Below, piece after piece: positions 6,636 through 14,086 of a stretch of 14,086 nucleotides of DNA (position 1 is its first letter; every line of letters starts with the position of its first letter). The DNA is from Bdellovibrionales bacterium (GTDB lineage Bacteria; Bdellovibrionota; Bdellovibrionia; Bdellovibrionales; UBA840). The notes beneath the pieces were generated by a model that saw nothing but the letters and a program-made list of their open reading frames with translations, searched no databases and was not told where the DNA came from. A program made the translations under genes and the position numbers. The stretch lies in NCBI GenBank assembly GCA_020434605.1, contig JAGRAL010000112.1, positions 1-14,086 on the forward strand, read 5' to 3'.

Positions 6636-7685
6636 ATGTCCGCTAACTCATTTGGAAACATTTTAAAAACAACAAGCTTTGGTGAAAGTCATGGTAAAGC
6701 GTTGGGTGTTGTGATTGACGGAGTTCCAGCTGGGCTGACTGTAAATATGGATTTATTAGCGTCAAACTTAAAACGCAGACGCCCTGGCTCTTCAAAAATT
6801 GTAAGCGCAAGAGATGAAGCCGATATACCTGAGATCTTAAGTGGTGTATTTGAAGGAAAAACATTAGGTACACCAATCTCGGTCGTTGTATATAACAAGG
6901 ATACCAAGTCCGAAGATTACGCTGATATTAAATCTTCCCCTCGCCCTGGGCATGCCGATGATGTTTGGAAAAATAAATTTGAACATAGTGATCACCGAGG
7001 CGGAGGAAGATCTTCGGGACGCGAAACTCTTAGCCGAGTTATTAGCGGTTCCTTTGCACAAATGATTTTATCCGCGCTTCAGCCAGAGTCCTCGGTTTTT
7101 GTGTTTTCAGAGCAGATTTCTACTTTTTCATTAAGCGCTCACTTGCCTGAGGTTTTAAAAACTCTAAGCACTATGAACCAAAAGCAAGGACAAGATTGGA
7201 TAGATTCATTTCCAGCAAAATTTCCGCACACTGACAAAGCCAAAGAAATTGAAGACCTCTTACTGACAGCTAAAGAACAAGGAAAGAGCTACGGCGGGCA
7301 GTTGGTTATTTATATTACGAATCCTCCTAAAAACTTAGGACAACCCGTTTTTCATAAACTAAAAGCAGATCTTGCATCGGCTTACCTAGGAATCGGAGCC
7401 ACTAGCTCGTTTGAAGTCGGCATTGGCAACGCTCCTTTACAGGAAGGCAGCCAATTTCATGAAAACCTATCTAGCGAAAAATACGGAGGTATCCGTGGAG
7501 GTATTTCCACCGGTGAAAACATGATCTTTCGCTTGGGCTTTAAGCCCACCTCCTCTGTAATGGATGTTGCTAAAAAAGGGCGTCATGACCCCTGCATTTT
7601 ACCAAGAGCCGCTATCGTAGTTGAAGCAATGACAAACTTGGTATTAGCAGATCATTTACTCTGGTCTCGTTTGGATAAAATTTAA
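6636..7685 (+). CDS. aroC: Chorismate synthase
   Basis: A 349-aa FMN-dependent chorismate synthase, the last step of the shikimate pathway. Motifs: FGESHGKALG with H19, KRRRPG (46-51), RPGHADD with H106, DHRGGGRSSGRET (119-131), SYGGQL, GGIRGGISTGE (284-294), and GRHDPC (315-320) followed by PRAAIVVEAM. The catalytic histidines equivalent to H17 and H106 are present. One oddity: only about seven residues separate KPTSS (303-307) from GRHDPC, where E. coli AroC has about twenty, so a loop is missing. A strong ribosome site (AGGAG) overlaps the stop of the preceding gene, 7 bases upstream. It completes the set of six enzymes from DAHP to chorismate. Confidence 0.95.
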   Translation: MSANSFGNILKTTSFGESHGKALGVVIDGVPAGLTVNMDLLASNLKRRRPGSSKIVSARDEADIPEILSGVFEGKTLGTPISVVVYNKDTKSEDYADIKSSPRPGHADDVWKNKFEHSDHRGGGRSSGRETLSRVISGSFAQMILSALQPESSVFVFSEQISTFSLSAHLPEVLKTLSTMNQKQGQDWIDSFPAKFPHTDKAKEIEDLLLTAKEQGKSYGGQLVIYITNPPKNLGQPVFHKLKADLASAYLGIGATSSFEVGIGNAPLQEGSQFHENLSSEKYGGIRGGISTGENMIFRLGFKPTSSVMDVAKKGRHDPCILPRAAIVVEAMTNLVLADHLLWSRLDKI

Positions 7686-7790
7686 TTAGTAATTTTAAAT
7701 ACTTAGATGCTGTACATCAATACCAAAAAAAGATTTTAAAGACAGAAAAACTATTGGGCAAGACAGGCTATATCGAGTACAACAATACCC

Positions 7791-9101
7791 ATGTCTGATC
7801 AAAGCAATATGTTTACGCAGCTAATGAGCGGATTTTCTAAGCTCAACCTAAACGAGCGCTACCAGCGTTTGCTGGAATTAGGCGCTCTTACTAAATCAGA
7901 AGTTCAATTTTTAAAAAACGGTGGAATTAAAGACATAGATCTTGCCGAGCACTTAGTTGAGAACGTAATTGGTTATTTTCAATTGCCGATGGGCGTAGCT
8001 ACTAACTTTAATATCAATGGTAAGGACTACATCATTCCAATGGCTGTAGAAGAAACTTCAATTATTGCTGCCGCTTCTAAAACAGCAAAGTGGGTGCGCT
8101 CGCAAGGTAAGATCACTACCCGATCTTTAGGAAAAAACATCATTGGCCAAATTCAAATTGCAAAAGCAAAAAACTTTGAAGCTAGTAAAGACTTAATCTT
8201 AAAAAACAAAGAACATTTAATTGCAATGGCTAACCAAGTTGTAAAAGGGCTTGTTGCAAGAGGCGGCGGAGTTCGTGATCTTGAGGTTCGTGAGTTAGAC
8301 CGCGAAGATGGTTCTGACGACAAAATGCTTGTGATTCATATCTACTGTGACCCTTGTGAGGCCATGGGTGCAAATTTGATCAATCAAGCCTGCGAAGCTC
8401 TGAAACCACAAGTAGAAAGAATAACAGGTGAAACTGTTAACCTATGTATTTTATCAAATCTGGTAGATACAAAGTTAACAGAAGCTATTGTAGAAATTCA
8501 CAACATCGACCCCGCCCTTGGAAAAGGGATCGAAGAAGCATCACGATTTGCTATCGTTGATCCTTACAGAGCTGCGACAAACAATAAAGGCGTATTAAAT
8601 GGTATTGATGCGGTCTTAATTGCGTGTGGAAATGACTGGCGTGCCGTAGAGGCAGGAGTACACTCTTATGCCACTAGAAGTGGTAAGTACCGCTCGATCA
8701 CTGAGTGGAAACTTGAAGGAACAACACTTGTAGGTAGATTGGTAGCGCCTATTGTAGTTGGAACTGTTGGTGGTGTTACTAAAATACATCCAACGGCTCA
8801 ACTAGGACTTCGCATGTTAGCTGTGACAAGTGCTGAAGAACTGGCTGGTGTGGTAGCCGCAGTTGGCTTAATACAAAACTTGGGCGCACTTAAAGCTTTA
8901 AGTACCGTTGGTGTTGTAGAAGGCCATATGAAGTTGCATGCCACAAACTTAGCCTTAGCAGCAGGTGCTGGCCCAGAAGAATTATTGCCAGTCCAAATAG
9001 ACCTACAAAATCTATTAGCTCGCGTAAAACGCATCACTCTAGATGATGCCAAACAAATTCTTTTAAACTACAGAAACAACCGTAACGAAACCCAGATTTA
9101 A
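7791..9101 (+). CDS. mvaA: Class II hydroxymethylglutaryl-CoA reductase
   Basis: A 436-aa class II HMG-CoA reductase. This class interconverts HMG-CoA and mevalonate and serves either mevalonate-pathway isoprenoid synthesis or mevalonate breakdown. Motifs: ENVIGYFQLPMGVATNF (57-73), the catalytic glutamate in AVEETS (E87/E88), DPYRAATNNKG with K266, GNDWRA with D282, and GHMKLHATN with H383. These match E83, K267, D283 and H381 of the Pseudomonas mevalonii enzyme almost in position. The usual HNKG reads NNKG here. It lacks the membrane anchor of class I. It starts 105 bases after aroC; no good ribosome site is seen before the ATG at 7791, and a second ATG (7809) is no better. Biosynthetic use is more likely than mevalonate catabolism in this setting, but that is inference. 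Confidence 0.93.
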   Translation: MSDQSNMFTQLMSGFSKLNLNERYQRLLELGALTKSEVQFLKNGGIKDIDLAEHLVENVIGYFQLPMGVATNFNINGKDYIIPMAVEETSIIAAASKTAKWVRSQGKITTRSLGKNIIGQIQIAKAKNFEASKDLILKNKEHLIAMANQVVKGLVARGGGVRDLEVRELDREDGSDDKMLVIHIYCDPCEAMGANLINQACEALKPQVERITGETVNLCILSNLVDTKLTEAIVEIHNIDPALGKGIEEASRFAIVDPYRAATNNKGVLNGIDAVLIACGNDWRAVEAGVHSYATRSGKYRSITEWKLEGTTLVGRLVAPIVVGTVGGVTKIHPTAQLGLRMLAVTSAEELAGVVAAVGLIQNLGALKALSTVGVVEGHMKLHATNLALAAGAGPEELLPVQIDLQNLLARVKRITLDDAKQILLNYRNNRNETQI

Positions 9102-9193
9102 GCGTACCTATTCTTATACAAGAAGCCTTGCAGCAAGTTGAGATAGATCGCAAAGATAGACCCATACTTGAAAGTATGTTAGCTATATCAAAC

Positions 9194-9203
9194 GGAGGAA
9201 TAC
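9194..9203 (+). promoter_or_regulatory. hldD: Ribosome binding site of hldD
   Basis: CGGAGGAATAC directly before the ATG at 9204 is a near-perfect Shine-Dalgarno sequence with good spacing. It fixes the start and suggests hldD is translated independently of the HMG-CoA reductase gene 102 bases upstream. Confidence 0.75.
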
Positions 9204-10169
9204 ATGTATATCGTAACAGGTGCCGCAGGATTTATTGGAAGTGCGATGGTTTGGGAGCTTAATCAAAAAGGCATACATGATATTTTATGTGTCGATGATT
9301 TTGAATCTACAAACAAATGGAAAAACCTTGTAGGTCGTCGCTTCAGCGAATTTATTCCTAAGAACGAACTTTTTGTTTACCTTGAAGATTTAGATCCAAA
9401 AGATATTACTGCTGTCATTCACTTCGGCGCATGTTCTTCTACTACCGAAATGGACATGGACTTTTTGTACTTCAATAACTACATGTACTCACAAAACCTT
9501 GCCAACTATTGCAATGATAATAATGTTCCATTCATTTATGCATCAAGTGCAGCTACGTACGGCCTGGGTGAAAAAGGCTTTTCTGACGAAAGCTCTTCGC
9601 ACGATCTAACACCACTAAATCCGTACGGTTATTCTAAAGTGCTATTTGATCGATGGATGGAAGACCAACAACTACCTTGCAAATGGGTTGGACTTAAATT
9701 TTTTAATGTTTACGGGCCACAAGAATATCACAAAGGGGATATGGCAAGCTTAGTATACAAGGCATTTTTACAAATCCAGCAAACAGATTCATTAAAGTTA
9801 TTTAAATCTCTTGATCCAAAATACAAAGACGGCGAGCAGATGCGAGATTTTGTATACGTAAAAGATATTACAAGATGGACATGGCAGATTTTGCAAAATT
9901 GGCCGACCTCAGGAATTTACAATATGGGTTTTGGAAAAGCACAAACATGGCTACAACTTGCGAATGCCATTTTTACTGCTATTGATAAAAAACCAAAGAT
10001 TGACTGGATAGATATGCCGGATTCGGTTGCAAAACAATATCAGTACTTTACCGAGGCAGACATGAAAAAGCTGAAGAGCCAAGATATCGGTGTCTCTGAA
10101 TGGCCAATTGAGACTGGCGTTTCTGATTATGTAAAAAATTATTTATTAAAAAATGAATCTTACTTATGA
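9204..10169 (+). CDS. hldD: ADP-L-glycero-D-manno-heptose 6-epimerase
   Basis: A 321-aa short-chain dehydrogenase-type epimerase that makes ADP-L-glycero-D-manno-heptose for the LPS inner core. The Rossmann motif TGAAGFIG (5-12) opens the protein; then come VDDFESTNKWKNL (30-42), the family-specific GACSSTTE (75-82), YASSAATYG (112-120), the catalytic YGYSK (141-145), FFNVYGPQE, HKGDMAS and RDFVYVKD. This set distinguishes HldD from GalE and other sugar epimerases, and the length is normal. It implies a Gram-negative cell with heptose-containing LPS. Its TGA stop overlaps the next start as ATGA. Other heptose genes are not in the window. Confidence 0.95.
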   Translation: MYIVTGAAGFIGSAMVWELNQKGIHDILCVDDFESTNKWKNLVGRRFSEFIPKNELFVYLEDLDPKDITAVIHFGACSSTTEMDMDFLYFNNYMYSQNLANYCNDNNVPFIYASSAATYGLGEKGFSDESSSHDLTPLNPYGYSKVLFDRWMEDQQLPCKWVGLKFFNVYGPQEYHKGDMASLVYKAFLQIQQTDSLKLFKSLDPKYKDGEQMRDFVYVKDITRWTWQILQNWPTSGIYNMGFGKAQTWLQLANAIFTAIDKKPKIDWIDMPDSVAKQYQYFTEADMKKLKSQDIGVSEWPIETGVSDYVKNYLLKNESYL

Positions 10170-11926
10170 ATACAGCGTTTAACGATATTCCTGCTCACTT
10201 AAAACAATATGTGGCTGCGCAAAGTAGCGATGAGTATACTCCCATACAGCACGCTACATGGAGATTTATTTTACGCCAGCTTAAGGTTTTCTTAGAAAAG
10301 CATGCTCATCCCTTTTATTTAGAGGGAATGAAAAAGTCTGGTATCGAGGTCGACAGAATCCCAAGCATCAGTGAAATCAGTAGTAAGCTTGAAGATTACG
10401 GTTGGAGATGTGTACCGGTAAGCGGCTTTTTACCTCCTGCCGCCTTTATGGAGCTGCAAGCAATGAGTTACCTACCTATTGCCAAAGAAATTCGCGGCGT
10501 ACATCATATCCCGTACACTCCCGCACCAGATATCGTACATGAAGCCGCTGGACATGCTACCTATTTACCACACCCTGACTTTGCTGAATACCTGCATAGC
10601 TATGCACAAATTTCTAAAAAATGTATTATCAGTAGCGAGGACTTTGCCATTTACCAAGCCATTCGTGAGCTGTCTGATGTTAAAGAAAGTCCTGGCTCCA
10701 CGACTGAACAAGTACAAGCTGCTACTAAAAATTTAGAGACTGCTATTGCAAACGTAACCTATGTGTCTGAGGCCACAAAGGTAAGTCGCCTGTATTGGTG
10801 GACAGCCGAGTATGGGCTTATCGGAGATATTAAAAATCCTAAAATCTATGGTGCGGGCTTATTATCATCTATCAGTGAGAGCAAAAACTTTTTATCAGAA
10901 AAAGTAAAAAAAATCCCTCTCAGTGTAGAGTGCATCGATTACGCATTTGATATCACCGAAGAGCAACCTCAATTATTTGTAGCTAAAGACTTTGCCCATC
11001 TTAATAAAGTTCTTACTGAAATGGGATCTACCTTTAGTTATATCACTGGCGGAGAGACCGGCTTAAGTGAAGCTAAGCGTGCAAAAACGGTTAACACCGT
11101 TGAACTTAACTCTGGCCTTCAAATATCTGGTAAACTGGCTGAATACCGAGTGAAGGATTTAAAGCCATACTACATACGATTTGAAGGCCCATGCCAGTTG
11201 AGTTTTGATAACAGGCAACTACCAGGACACGAAAAAGAATATCACCAGCACGGTTACTCAACAATCATTGGAAATGTAATCGGCTCTCAAACTTGCTTGT
11301 CTTTATTAGATATGAAAAGCCTGCATGATTTAGGATTTCAATCTGGAAAAGTTTGTAATATTTCTTTTGAATCAGGCATTCAATTAAGTGGTGTACTTAC
11401 TGAAGTATTTCAAAAAAATGGAAAGAACCTTTTTTTTACCTTTACCGAATGTACACTTACTCATGGTGAAGAAGTTTTATTTAAACCCGAGTGGGGCACT
11501 TTTGACTTAGGTATTGGCACGTATGTATCTTCTGTTTTTGGTGGTCCCGCTGATCATGCTTGCTACGGTGAGATCGAAAATTTTAAGGCCGTTGCTATTC
11601 CTACACCAAAGCCAACTGAAAAAGAAAAGCGACTTTTTTTACAATACAGTAAGGTAGCCGATGTAAGAAAAGCATTTTTAAGTAAAAAATTAAGCCCACA
11701 AACACTAGAAGAAAGATGCGAAGATCTTTATAAAATTGTTTCTAGAGATTTTCCTAGTGACTGGCTTTTATTTGTAGAGTTACTTGAGCTTTCGCATCAA
11801 CTTCCTACGCCACCAAAATGGCATGGATCTATTCTTACTCATCTTAAAAACGTGGCGGATGCCAACCCAGAATTATCTACACATATTTTAGATAGTATAA
11901 AACTCGCACCCGAATTAGTTATATGA
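10166..11926 (+). CDS. Aromatic amino acid hydroxylase (phenylalanine 4-monooxygenase type), long form
   Basis: A 586-aa protein. Residues about 25-300 match pterin-dependent aromatic amino acid hydroxylases: PDIVHEAAGHATYL gives iron ligands H125 and H130, and WWTAEYGL gives the third ligand E215. The expected reaction is phenylalanine to tyrosine with tetrahydropterin and O2. Residues ~310-586 are an extra region not present in short bacterial PhhA proteins (about 260-300 aa). It contains two related beta-rich units, near 313-360 and 400-446, each beginning with a SG(L/I)Q(I/L)SG motif, followed by a charged helical tail. Long forms like this are known in some other bacterial groups. It overlaps hldD and trmJ by ATGA at each end. 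With the upstream chorismate genes it could supply tyrosine from phenylalanine. Substrate choice (Phe versus Trp/Tyr) cannot be fixed from sequence alone. Confidence 0.85.
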   Translation: MNTAFNDIPAHLKQYVAAQSSDEYTPIQHATWRFILRQLKVFLEKHAHPFYLEGMKKSGIEVDRIPSISEISSKLEDYGWRCVPVSGFLPPAAFMELQAMSYLPIAKEIRGVHHIPYTPAPDIVHEAAGHATYLPHPDFAEYLHSYAQISKKCIISSEDFAIYQAIRELSDVKESPGSTTEQVQAATKNLETAIANVTYVSEATKVSRLYWWTAEYGLIGDIKNPKIYGAGLLSSISESKNFLSEKVKKIPLSVECIDYAFDITEEQPQLFVAKDFAHLNKVLTEMGSTFSYITGGETGLSEAKRAKTVNTVELNSGLQISGKLAEYRVKDLKPYYIRFEGPCQLSFDNRQLPGHEKEYHQHGYSTIIGNVIGSQTCLSLLDMKSLHDLGFQSGKVCNISFESGIQLSGVLTEVFQKNGKNLFFTFTECTLTHGEEVLFKPEWGTFDLGIGTYVSSVFGGPADHACYGEIENFKAVAIPTPKPTEKEKRLFLQYSKVADVRKAFLSKKLSPQTLEERCEDLYKIVSRDFPSDWLLFVELLELSHQLPTPPKWHGSILTHLKNVADANPELSTHILDSIKLAPELVI

Positions 11927-12696
11927 ATACAAAATTACACTTAGTTTTAGTTAGACCTATTTATCCAAGCAATGTCGGTTTTTGCGCGAGAGCTTGCGGT
12001 AATATGGGAGCAGATAGCCTAATAGTAATTGCGCCACAATGTGATATCAATGAACACGAAGCTCATCAAAGAGCAGCCGGCGCACAGGAGTCATTAAAAA
12101 ACACAAAAATATACGCCACCTGGGATGACTTTTACGAGGCACACGGTAGCGGTTTGCGAATAGCTTTTACTCGTAGGGGTGGAAAAAACAGACCCGTTCC
12201 ACAACTCACCGACCTACTAGATCATGTTAAAACCAAGATCCCAGCTGATAGCTGGCAAGATGACATCTACTTATTCTTAGGCCCCGAAGATGACGGCCTT
12301 AATGCCGCAGACTTAGAGCTCATTAACTTTCAAGCGCAACTACCAGTCTATGGAAAAATGGGCAGCTTAAACCTAGGACATGCCGCCTTGTTAGCACTAT
12401 ACATCACGCAAGATTTCTTAAAAAAGCCACTCTTGATGAGCGGCTTTGACAATGTAATTTCTAAACCTAGCACAAAGATTGAGTTTAACTCTAAGAGCGT
12501 AAAAGAGTGGTTAGAGCTACTTGGACAAGATGTAAGCCACCCTACTAAAAGCATAGCCAGCATCCTTAGCAATATGGTTCTAAGAGCTGCTCCTAGCAGT
12601 AGAGAATTAGTGGTTTGGGAAAAAATTGTACAAAACAGTATTCGCTTACTTAAAAAAGTAAAACCTGAGGACAAATGCCAACACAATTCCAAATAG
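11923..12696 (+). CDS. trmJ: TrmJ-type tRNA 2'-O-ribose methyltransferase (SPOUT family)
   Basis: A 257-aa SPOUT (SpoU/TrmH-like) methyltransferase with the trefoil-knot motifs: VLVRPIYPSNVGFCARACGNMG near the N-terminus (N17, R23), FLGPEDDGLN (118-127) and GSLNLGHAALLALY (147-160). The N-terminal wording and the roughly 90-residue C-terminal helical extension fit TrmJ, which uses S-adenosylmethionine to methylate the ribose of nucleotide 32 in the anticodon loop. TrmL and TrmH are shorter or differ at motif 1. Another SPOUT RNA methyltransferase cannot be excluded. It overlaps the hydroxylase gene by ATGA and the next tRNA gene by 22 bases. Confidence 0.82.
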   Translation: MNTKLHLVLVRPIYPSNVGFCARACGNMGADSLIVIAPQCDINEHEAHQRAAGAQESLKNTKIYATWDDFYEAHGSGLRIAFTRRGGKNRPVPQLTDLLDHVKTKIPADSWQDDIYLFLGPEDDGLNAADLELINFQAQLPVYGKMGSLNLGHAALLALYITQDFLKKPLLMSGFDNVISKPSTKIEFNSKSVKEWLELLGQDVSHPTKSIASILSNMVLRAAPSSRELVVWEKIVQNSIRLLKKVKPEDKCQHNSK

Positions 12697-13391
12697 AAAG
12701 TATTGGCCTTGCTAAGACATGCTTTCCACAAAAATTTGGTACCCCAAGGCAGGCTGGCCTTGCTAAGGGTTGTTTGGGTAAGATCATTTTTCAAAATCAA
12801 AATGATATTACCTCTATGCTAGATGGTCTTAAGGATTTTAGTCATATCTGGCTTGTTTGGTGGTTTGATCAAAACACGAACAAAGTTTTAAAATCCAAAG
12901 TACACCCACCAATGCTAGACGGTGAAAAAAAAGGCCTCTTTGCAACTAGAAGCCCGCATCGACCAAACCCCATTGGCCTTTCTGTTGTAAGGCTACTGGA
13001 ATGTACCAAAGATTACTTATTAGTAGATGGCATAGATTTGGTAGATCAAACTCCGATACTAGATATCAAACCGTATTTACCCCATACCGACTCTATTAAA
13101 GATGCTACAGCCACTTGGCCATTAGATAAAAACCAAAACCGTTTATCAGTAGAGATCACCTCTTCTTTAGAAGAAAAAATAAAGCACTTTGAGAATGATA
13201 TCAGAAAAGAATACAACCACTCTTTAAATCTTAAAGAAGCTATATCAAACATTTTGTCACTAGATCCAAGGCCCGTCGTTTACAAAGAAAAACCCTATAA
13301 AGACGATTACAAAATTGCGTTTTATAATTTTGATATTCAATTTGTTGTCGAAAACAATACAGCGATTGTAAAAGACTTACTTCTTAGATAA
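12675..13391 (+). CDS. trmO: TrmO/TsaA-family tRNA m6t6A37 methyltransferase
   Basis: A 238-aa TsaA/TrmO-family protein (formerly VirR/YaeB). TrmO N-methylates t6A at position 37 of threonine tRNA using S-adenosylmethionine. Signatures: FGTPRQAGL (21-29), the hallmark GLFATRSPHRPNPIGLS (87-103), DLVDQTPILDIKPYLPHTD (121-139), and LDPRP in the C-terminal part. Length is close to E. coli TrmO. A ribosome site GAGG stands just before the ATG at 12675, inside the end of trmJ. The 13-base sequence TGGCCTTGCTAAG occurs twice in frame (12704-12716 and 12755-12767), coding GLAK both times. Its stop overlaps the convergent ribD tail by 15 bases. Confidence 0.93.
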   Translation: MPTQFQIESIGLAKTCFPQKFGTPRQAGLAKGCLGKIIFQNQNDITSMLDGLKDFSHIWLVWWFDQNTNKVLKSKVHPPMLDGEKKGLFATRSPHRPNPIGLSVVRLLECTKDYLLVDGIDLVDQTPILDIKPYLPHTDSIKDATATWPLDKNQNRLSVEITSSLEEKIKHFENDIRKEYNHSLNLKEAISNILSLDPRPVVYKEKPYKDDYKIAFYNFDIQFVVENNTAIVKDLLLR

Positions 13392-14086
13392 TTGCACCAA
13401 GATATCCACACCTAGTCTTTTGGTACTCATAATTTTTAAATCCACTTTGTCATCTATAGTCTTAGAAAAATTAGACGTCCAAAGCATAGACTCTTCACCG
13501 CCTAGTAAAATAGGAGCCTGAAACAAGTAAATGTGATCAAAAGCATTTTGCTCAATAAAACTAGAATATGTTACAGCCCCACCCTCTACCATAACATCAT
13601 AAATTCCAATTTTTGGTAGAAGTGATTTTAGTTGTTGTAAATTTAAACCTAATTTTGTTTCTTCTAGTGGTAAAACCAAGACTCCCGTTTTTGTATCACG
13701 AAACAAATGCTCCCCCACTGGCTCTAAAGACTTAGCGCTAGATAGTGAGCTGATAAAAATAATGTCCTCTGGCTTTCTTAATTTATAAACTTTTCTCTCT
13801 ACAATACTAGGCAACACATCCAAATCCGTGTTTAAAATCAAAACCTTGTTTCGGTGCTCTGGAAACATTGCGTGTCTGACATTTAAACTTGGGTTATCTT
13901 CTATGATCGTATTTTTTCCTACTAAAATAGCATGATATCTAGATCTTAAAAAATGTGTATGGCTTCTGGATTCCTCAGAGGTAATCCACTGACTTTTTTT
14001 ATTGTGATCAGCAATAGCTCCATCCATACTAGCCGCTACTTTTAATGCGATAAATGCCTCCTTCTTCTGAAGGTGGTGCGAAAAAC
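13377..14086 (-). CDS. ribD: RibD reductase domain (5' end beyond window)
   Basis: The 3' part of a gene running off the right edge. About 236 residues are visible, matching the RibD C-terminal domain that reduces the ribosylamino-pyrimidine in riboflavin synthesis with NADPH. Visible elements: VAASMDGAIAD, WITSEESR, H-F-L-R, ILVGKNTIIEDNPSLNVR, then VMVEGGAVTYSSF and APILLGGEES. An ATG at 14025-14027 is internal: the frame stays open to the window edge and the upstream codons read EAFIALKVAAS, which matches the linker between the deaminase and reductase halves of bifunctional RibD. It is therefore probably full-length RibD with its deaminase half outside, although a free-standing reductase is possible. 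Convergent with trmO. Confidence 0.85.
   Translation of the reverse strand, partial: FSHHLQKKEAFIALKVAASMDGAIADHNKKSQWITSEESRSHTHFLRSRYHAILVGKNTIIEDNPSLNVRHAMFPEHRNKVLILNTDLDVLPSIVERKVYKLRKPEDIIFISSLSSAKSLEPVGEHLFRDTKTGVLVLPLEETKLGLNLQQLKSLLPKIGIYDVMVEGGAVTYSSFIEQNAFDHIYLFQAPILLGGEESMLWTSNFSKTIDDKVDLKIMSTKRLGVDILVQLSKK

Noticed and set aside
1..14086. Mobile element, CRISPR array or phage genes
   Set aside because: No transposase, integrase, spaced direct repeats or terminal inverted repeats were seen; gene content is uniform housekeeping.

Overview
The window is an AT-rich stretch (roughly 40% G+C by eye) of a bacterial chromosome that uses the standard genetic code. It is almost fully coding and I see no mobile elements, CRISPR arrays, tRNAs or rRNAs. 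An LPS heptose epimerase (HldD) points to a Gram-negative outer membrane. The mix of a class II HMG-CoA reductase, a long (586 aa) aromatic amino acid hydroxylase and DksA/TraR-type regulators would fit Bdellovibrionota or a related AT-rich lineage. That placement is inference and is not proven by any marker here.

Left part, minus strand (1-2555): a small DksA/TraR-like protein that has lost three of the four zinc cysteines; then about 380 bases without a gene, rich in G-runs and inverted repeats; then a tight three-gene unit, transcribed xth (exonuclease III), a dCMP-deaminase-type cytidine deaminase, and fxsA.

Middle, plus strand (2650-7685): the main item. Four genes encode all six enzymes from DAHP to chorismate: aroB, aroA, one fused gene carrying shikimate kinase + a compact type I 3-dehydroquinate dehydratase + shikimate dehydrogenase, and aroC. 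The first three genes are joined by 4-base ATGA overlaps. Their domain order (AroB-AroA-AroK-AroD-AroE) is the same as in the single pentafunctional AROM polypeptide of fungi and other eukaryotes, so this is an AROM-like array split over three overlapping bacterial genes.

Right part, plus strand (7791-13391): a class II HMG-CoA reductase, hldD, an aromatic amino acid hydroxylase with an extra C-terminal region containing an internal duplication, a TrmJ-type tRNA 2'-O-methyltransferase and a TrmO-type tRNA m6t6A methyltransferase. hldD, the hydroxylase and trmJ are joined by ATGA overlaps; trmO overlaps trmJ by 22 bases. At the right edge a minus-strand RibD reductase domain, cut by the window end, overlaps the trmO tail by 15 bases.

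Together the plus-strand genes make chorismate, can convert phenylalanine to tyrosine, and make mevalonate for isoprenoids. Chorismate and isoprenoids are also the two branches that meet in quinone synthesis. The LPS and tRNA-modification genes look like housekeeping passengers of the same long directon.
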